A stretch of DNA of 46,469 bases, taken from positions 1-46,469 of the forward strand of contig JAYRSE010000011.1 of the NCBI GenBank assembly GCA_041920275.1. Direction: 5' to 3'. The notes below the pieces were generated by a model, which was given only the letters and a program-made list of their open reading frames with translations, was not told the origin of the DNA and did not search any database. A program made the position numbers and the translations under genes. This document shows, piece after piece, positions 41,780 to 46,469 of this stretch (position 1 is its first letter; each line of letters begins with the position of its first letter). The stretch comes from UBA12088 sp041920275 (lineage in GTDB: Bacteria; Patescibacteriota; Minisyncoccia; Phycocordibacterales; UBA12088).

Positions 41780-41925
41780 AACCTTTAAATAGAAGATAGC
41801 ACAAAATAATGGTAAAATCAAGGTTATCCACAGAAAACAAAAGGCCCGGGAAAGCCCAGTCCTTATGCCGGCTCGCATCGCGAACCCCGGGGCTATTGCC
41901 CACATACGAATTATAATAAATCGCC

Positions 41926-44890
41926 ATGACCAAAACAAACACCAAAGAAATAGGATTCGAGGAGTTCATCGAGCACGAGCTTGTAGAGCGGCATGGGTAC
42001 CGTATACGCTCGCCGCGCGAGCACTATAACAAGCAGCATGCGATGGACACGGAGCTCACGCTTGAGTTTGTGCGTACTACCCAGCCGGATGAATGGCAGG
42101 CGCTTGAGGGGCAATATGGTGCCGATGTGGAAGAGCGATTTTTGGCGCGGGTGGATGAAGAGATCGCAAGTCAGGGACTATTGAAAGTGCTGCGCGAAGG
42201 AGTGAAAGATCGTGGGGTGACGGTCAAACTTATGTACGCCGAGCCGCAGACAGGTATGAACCCGGAGGCGCAAAAAGATTTTGATGCAAATATTTTGAGC
42301 GTAGCGCGCCAGCTCAAGTACAGCGAGCAGAACGAGAACTCGATCGACATGGTGCTGTTTTTGAACGGCTTACCACTTTTTACCGCTGAGCTCAAGAATC
42401 AGTTTACGGGACAGAACGTGTTGCACGCTGTGCGGCAGTACCAAACTGACCGCGATCCGAAGGAGAAATTGTTGTCGTTCAAGCGTTGCCTCACGCACTT
42501 TGCGGTTGATACTGAGCAGGTACTTATGGGCACGAAGCTCTCAGGACTCAAGACGTACTTCTTGCCATTTAACAAAGGGTACAAGGAAAGCGCAGGCAAT
42601 CCTCCGGTTGATAAGAAATACAAGACGCACTACTTGTGGGAGGATGTGTGGAGTAAGTCGAGTGTGCTTGATCTTGTCTCGCGCTTTATACAGGACGTGT
42701 GGGAAGAACGGGAATTGCCAAGCGGCAAGAAAGTGAAAGAAAATAAACTCATTTTCCCGCGTTACCACCAGCTCGATACGGTGCGGCGTTTGATAGCGGA
42801 CGCACGCACGCATGGCTCAGGCCGCAACTACCTCATCCAGCACAGTGCAGGATCGGGCAAGAGCAACACGATCGCCTGGGCAAGCGCATCGCCTGTCGGA
42901 GCTTTTTGATGACCAAGGGAATAGGATTTTTGACAACATTATTGTCATCACTGATCGTTTGGTGCTTGATCGAGCACTTTCCGACGTGGTCGAAAGCTTC
43001 GCGCAGGTGCGTGGTGTCGTAAAACATGTAGAAACTGGCGCGGAGTTAAAGGACGCACTTGGGGCGGGTGTACAAATTGTTACCAGCACACTCTGGAAGT
43101 TTCCGGTCATTGTAGAATCAATCGAGCAAACGCAAGGAAGGAAGTTTGCGGTGATCGTTGATGAGGCACACTCATCGCAATCGGGAGAGTCGGCTGCTGA
43201 CCTGCGTGAAGTGCTGACACTTGAAGATGCTGAGCGCGAGCAGGAGAAACGAGAGAAGGCGTTCAAGACGGTCGAGGATCGTCTCGTGGAGCGCATGAAG
43301 GCTCGTAAGGTGAAGGCACCGAACGTGAGCTTCTTTGCATTTACCGCCACACCAAAGCAGAAAACACTAGAGCTTTTTGGTGTGCAGAGTCCGGTTGATG
43401 GTAAGTTCTATCCATTCTCGCTGTACTCGATGAAGCAAGCAATTGAGGAGCGGTTTATCCTTGACGTGCTTAAAAACTACACCACATACGAAACGTACTT
43501 CGGTCTTTTGAAAAAGATCGAGGATGATCCTGAGTTTGACAAGAAGAAGGCAGAGAGACTTTTGGTAGGCTACGTAGAGCGTCACGAGCACGCGATTGGC
43601 AAGAAAACCGAGATCATGGTGAGACACTTTGAGGAGAAGATCGCGAAGCAAGATGGTAGCAAAGCAAAAGCGATGGTCGTTACCAAGTCACGGCTTCATG
43701 CAGTGCGGTACAAGCTTGCGTTCGACAAGTATCTCAAGGAGCAGGGGTATGACCACAAAGCGATGGTGGCGTTCTCGGGCATAGTGAAAGACGAGGGACG
43801 TGAGTATACCGAAGCGCAGATGAACGGTGTGCCGGAAAAGCAGACGGCGGATGAGTTCGACAAGGATGAGTTCAAGTTCTTGATCGTGGCAGAGAAATTT
43901 CAGACCGGTTTTGACCAACCGCTTCTCATGGCGATGTATGTCGACAAGAAGCTTTCGGGTGTGAGTGCAGTGCAAACATTGTCGCGTTTGAATCGTATTC
44001 ATCCGCCGCTTAAGGAAGAAGTGTTTGTACTTGATTTTGTGAACACGACTGACGACATAGAGAAAGCGTTTCAGCCATACTACACGACCACGGTGCTTTC
44101 GGAAGCGACCGATCCGAATATTTTGCACAACCTTGAGCGAGATGTGCTTGGGTACAAACTGTTTGAAACTCGTGAGGTGGGGGGATTTGTCGAGATGTAC
44201 ATGACAGGTGCTACACCTGACCAACTTAATGCTGCGATGGATGCGATAGTTGAGCGCGCGAAGGCGATGCTTCCCGAGGAGCGGATGGACTTCAAGTCAA
44301 AAGCAGCCGACTACAATCGCAAGTATGCGTTCATCTCGCAGATCGTGACATTCCAAGATCCGGCGCTGGAGACCCTGTATATCTTCCTCAAGTTTTTACT
44401 CAAGAAACTGCCAAAGGAAAAGGATGCACTACCTAAAGAGGTGCTCGAAGCGGTGGACATGGAGCTCTATCGTATTGAGGACAAAGGTACGCGACAGATC
44501 AAGCTTTCGCATGAAGTTGGTGAGATAGAACCGATGGGCGGTGGCGGTTCTAAATGGGAAGTGCACGAAGAAATAGATGCTCTTTCGAAGATTGTGAAGG
44601 AGATCAACGAGAGATACGGCACCAACTTCAATACTGACGACCGTGTGATTTTGAATGATCTGAGCGAACGGCTGGTTGGCAATGTTGACCTATCGGGCAC
44701 TATTCGCGCCAACAGTAAAGACAATGCCAAGATCAAGTTCGACCAGCTCTTCAATGACGAGCTGGTGCGCATGCTCAACAGCCACTTTGAGCTCTACAAG
44801 AAGCTTGATGAGAATCCTGAGCTACGCAAGTTCGTGAATGATCGCATTTTTGAGCATGTAAGTAAGCGAGTTGAAATGACCGCACAATAG
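41926..44890 (+). pseudogene. hsdR: Type I restriction endonuclease subunit, frameshifted
   Basis: Two overlapping frames together spell a 988-codon HsdR. Frame 1 (41926-42909) has the nuclease domain with LPLFTAELKNQFTGQ (the ELK-type catalytic site) and ends just past Walker A, HSAGSGKSNTIAW. The second frame (from about 42880) continues with HRLSELFDDQGNRI, VIVDEAHSSQSGES (Walker B, DEAH), FFAFTATPKQKTLELFG (motif III), QTLSRLNRIHP (motif VI) and the C-terminal HsdM-contact region. The join falls in GGG at 42878-42880: one G too many. With two Gs the frame reads TIAWQAHRLSEL, exactly as expected for HsdR. A real mutation, phase variation, programmed frameshift or assembly error are all possible. 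Confidence 0.9.
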
Positions 44891-44894
44891 TCGT

Positions 44895-45089
44895 ATGGGT
44901 AACTATAGATTTCACAGAGATTTAGGATCATTTTTGAACGGGCTATTCACGCTCATCATCGTCGTGATTCTTTTTCACTATGTTGGTGAGGGTATTATCA
45001 ATAAGATCATCATTGCGTTTGTCGCGTATGCGGTTTCGTATCCGCTCGTGGGGCTTTTGTTGCGAAGTCTCGGAGTGTGGAAGCGTTGA
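44895..45089 (+). CDS. Small membrane protein
   Basis: 64 residues starting MGNYRFHRDLGSFLNGLFTL, with two probable membrane helices (about 15-30 and 36-58) and a basic end (RSLGVWKR). It begins 4 nt after the hsdR stop, so it is probably read from the same transcript. No family recognised. Possibly a toxin-like or accessory peptide, but nothing in sequence proves this. Confidence 0.55.
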   Translation: MGNYRFHRDLGSFLNGLFTLIIVVILFHYVGEGIINKIIIAFVAYAVSYPLVGLLLRSLGVWKR

Positions 45090-45095
45090 TGGTGT

Positions 45096-45129
45096 GCTCA
45101 TGAGTTAACTCTAGAGTTAACTCATGAGC
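45096..45129. repeat. Perfect 34-bp palindrome before the AbrB-like gene
   Basis: Left half GCTCATGAGTTAACTCT and its exact reverse complement meet at 45112/45113 with no spacer. It lies 6 nt after the membrane-gene stop and 18 nt before the AbrB-like ATG, so operator, RNA hairpin or cruciform are all possible. No T-tract follows. Confidence 0.85.
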
Positions 45130-45147
45130 AAGTAACAAGATAAAAAT

Positions 45148-45318
45148 ATGGCACGAAGATCACTAGAAGAACGCAATATACGAAAGTTGAACCGCGTGGG
45201 ACGTGGACGGACTATTTCCGTCACGCTTCCTATCGAGCTTATACGCGAGCTCGGGTGGCGCGAGAAGCAGAAGATTGTCGTAAAGAAGCGAGGACAAGGT
45301 TTGATAATTGAGGATTAG
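45148..45318 (+). CDS. AbrB/SpoVT-type small DNA-binding protein
   Basis: 56 residues, starting MARRSLEERNIRKLNRVG, then GRGRTISVTLPIELIRELGW and REKQKIVVKKRGQGLIIED. This is a single swapped-hairpin AbrB domain (pattern vGRgRtIsVTLP.e.ireLgw..gqkivv...g.glii). Such short transcription regulators, also antitoxin-like, are common in CPR genomes. The palindrome 18 nt upstream is a natural binding-site candidate. The GIY-YIG gene follows 22 nt after its stop. Confidence 0.75.
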   Translation: MARRSLEERNIRKLNRVGRGRTISVTLPIELIRELGWREKQKIVVKKRGQGLIIED

Positions 45319-45340
45319 AAGGAAAAGTAATACAAACACT

Positions 45341-45946
45341 ATGACAGGAATAATTTACATACTCACAAACGAAGCGATGCCCGGATACATTAAGATCGGT
45401 AAGACCTCTGATCTTGCTTCTCGGGTCAAAGATTTGTCACGCGCCACTGGTGTGCCGCTCCCGTTCGAAGTCTTTTATGCGGCGGAGGTAGATGATGTGG
45501 ACTTTGTAGAAAAACAGATACATGAGGCATTTGGGCGGACTCGTGTAGCTCCTAATCGAGAGTTTTTCACTGAAACGCCCGAGCGAGTGGTTGCGGTGAT
45601 AAAGCTGCGAGAATTGCGAGAAGTCACGCCACATGAGGACTATGTGGAGAGTGAAGACGACCGACGTGCCTTGGAGCGCGTGAAGCGGTATACCAAGCGT
45701 TTTGATTTTGAGCGGTATGGTATTCCTGTAGGTTCAGAACTTACGTTCACACGTGATCCGAACGTGAAATGTGTCCTTACGGACAATTCAAATGTGGTGT
45801 TTCAAGATGAGGTGATGAGTCTGTCGAAGGCGGCGCAGAAGGCACTGGGGGTGCCGTATGGTGTACAGGGTCCGGCGTATTGGGAGTATGACGAGCAGAC
45901 GCTCGACGAGCGTCGCCGCGAGATGGAGACTGAGCCTGTTGAGTAG
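45341..45946 (+). CDS. GIY-YIG (T5orf172-type) nuclease with C-terminal RAMA-like domain
   Basis: 201 residues from the ATG at 45341. N-terminal GIY-YIG domain: GIIYILTN (3-10), GYIKIGKTSDLASRV (15-29, with catalytic Arg), then EKQIHEAFGRTRV and NREFFTET, as in T5orf172/MUG113 proteins. The C-terminal ~65 residues (SELTFTRDPNVKCVLTDNS, VVFQDEVMSLSKAAQKALG, YGVQGPAYWEY) resemble the RAMA/DUF4357 modified-DNA-recognition fold. A nuclease guided by modified DNA or a restriction-associated accessory is plausible. Directly after the AbrB-like regulator. Confidence 0.82.
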   Translation: MTGIIYILTNEAMPGYIKIGKTSDLASRVKDLSRATGVPLPFEVFYAAEVDDVDFVEKQIHEAFGRTRVAPNREFFTETPERVVAVIKLRELREVTPHEDYVESEDDRRALERVKRYTKRFDFERYGIPVGSELTFTRDPNVKCVLTDNSNVVFQDEVMSLSKAAQKALGVPYGVQGPAYWEYDEQTLDERRREMETEPVE

Positions 45947-45963
45947 TACGGACGAGCAAAACG

Positions 45964-46037
45964 TCCCCGTCCTTCTCCACTACGACGTAAACGACGGCGA
46001 CGGGTGGGGGCAGCAAAAAACGAGCGAAGGACGGGGA
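45964..46037. repeat. Inverted repeat after the GIY-YIG gene
   Basis: TCCCCGTCCTTC (45964-45975) pairs perfectly with GAAGGACGGGGA (46026-46037), enclosing 50 nt. It may be a terminator or an RNA element. Confidence 0.6.
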
Positions 46038-46054
46038 TGTTTGTACATATCGGG

Positions 46055-46120
46055 ATCGGTCACGAGTTGCTAAGTATTTTCATTCGCTTCGCTCTGAAAA
46101 CACTAAGCACTCTCGACCCC
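46055..46120. repeat. 66-nt hairpin repeat, copy 1
   Basis: Copy 1 of an exact 66-nt direct repeat. Each copy folds: arm GAGTTGCTAAGTATTTTCA with arm TGAAAACACTAAGCACTC, loop of 12 nt (TTCGCTTCGCTC). Confidence 0.85.
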
Positions 46121-46201
46121 GCCTCGCAGCCCCACTTTCCGCTTTGTCACAAGTGGGGACCCGCTGCCCCGGCTTTACCGCAATCTCCTACCAGAACACA
46201 A

Positions 46202-46230
46202 CAAAACCGAAGCTGGTCGCTTCGGTTTTG
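46202..46230. terminator. Hairpin between the two repeat copies
   Basis: 12-bp stem CAAAACCGAAGC / GCTTCGGTTTTG, loop TGGTC; T-rich at the 3' arm. Looks like a bidirectional terminator. Confidence 0.65.
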
Positions 46231-46246
46231 GCGTCTGGTGTAGGGT

Positions 46247-46312
46247 ATCGGTCACGAGTTGCTAAGTATTTTCATTCGCTTCGCTCTGAAAACACTAAGC
46301 ACTCTCGACCCC
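46247..46312. repeat. 66-nt hairpin repeat, copy 2
   Basis: Copy 2 of the 66-nt repeat at 46055-46120, identical in sequence, 192 nt later. Confidence 0.85.
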
Positions 46313-46348
46313 AGATCATCTGTGCCTGTGGCACATGCTTCCGCTTTT

Positions 46349-46452
46349 CGATACCCGCACGCGAAGTGTGCAGACACTTCGCTCATCTCCACAGAACGCA
46401 ACAACCGCCCTTGTGAGGCGGGTTGCGTTATCAGTGGAGATGGCGGGTATCG
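46349..46452. other. Candidate three-way-junction structured element
   Basis: Outer helix CGATACCCGC (46349-46358) with GCGGGTATCG (46443-46452). Arm A GCGAAGTGT/ACACTTCGC (46361-46369 with 46374-46382). Arm B CATCTCCAC/GTGGAGATG (46384-46392 with 46434-46442) continues into AACGCAAC/GTTGCGTT and CCGCC/GGCGG. Only a few bases are unpaired at the junction. No known family recognised. Confidence 0.6.
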
Positions 46453-46469
46453 ACGATACGTCACTAACC

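Larger units (their letters stand above)
45947..46469. other. 523-bp structured non-coding right end
   Basis: No credible gene. It contains an inverted repeat at 45964-46037, a 66-nt hairpin repeated twice, hairpin CCCCACTT/AAGTGGGG (46130-46158), a terminator-like hairpin (46202-46230), and a three-way-junction element (46349-46452). Confidence 0.7.

Noticed and set aside
41840..41925. Possible tRNA-like GC-rich stretch before hsdR
   Set aside because: CCCGGG palindromes pair only locally; no cloverleaf, anticodon arm or T-loop can be drawn.
46055..46312. CRISPR array
   Set aside because: Only two repeat copies of 66 nt with a single 126-nt gap, and no cas genes or regular spacers.

Overview
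The window looks like a chromosomal piece of a Candidate Phyla Radiation (Patescibacteria, probably Parcubacteria-like) bacterium. The evidence is a small-genome core gene set packed on both strands, TGA used as an ordinary stop, a surface protein of NVGIGTTSP and LVIVD-type repeats, a CofE-like ligase without other F420 genes, a PG-binding-1 protein with a D/E-rich tail, and a DnaG without zinc ligands. No 16S rRNA or tRNA gene was seen, so the placement is inference.

Positions 1-32.8 kb are GC-rich housekeeping sequence. In order: a large secreted repeat protein running off the left edge; a remnant that looks like the start of an S8 peptidase; an Lgt-like membrane enzyme; a radical SAM enzyme of the COG1964/tetraether-synthase type; htpX; a membrane-anchored EEP phosphatase/nuclease; a CofE-like ligase; dnaG and rpoD in tandem; a CPA1 Na+/H+ antiporter; typA with an Smr gene; gpmI; a lone receiver; a cupin; a PG-binding acidic protein; a MgtC/DUF4010 membrane protein; GNAT, PAP2 and phospholipase-A2-like genes; DUF192; an enlarged RNase P RNA gene; a zincin; an outer-membrane-barrel-like protein; rpsA; xseA-xseB; miaA. 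Strong bidirectional terminators separate many convergent pairs.

From about 32.85 kb to the right end the sequence is less GC-rich and accessory. It carries an S66 peptidase, radC, and a type I restriction-modification locus with extra genes: fic, hsdM, a NYN-domain nuclease, a conserved hypothetical, hsdS, DUF3800 and hsdR. After these come a small membrane protein, an AbrB-like regulator preceded by a perfect 34-bp palindrome, and a GIY-YIG protein. hsdR is interrupted by a +1 frameshift just after Walker A. The fic promoter carries three half-sites spaced exactly 20 nt apart, which suggests the whole locus is controlled from that point. The last ~520 bases have no gene but contain a duplicated 66-nt hairpin and a nearly perfect three-way-junction fold.

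Most notable: the two homologous ~130-nt arms inside rnpB, the Fic/NYN/DUF3800-decorated type I RM locus with its phased operator, and the structured non-coding right end.
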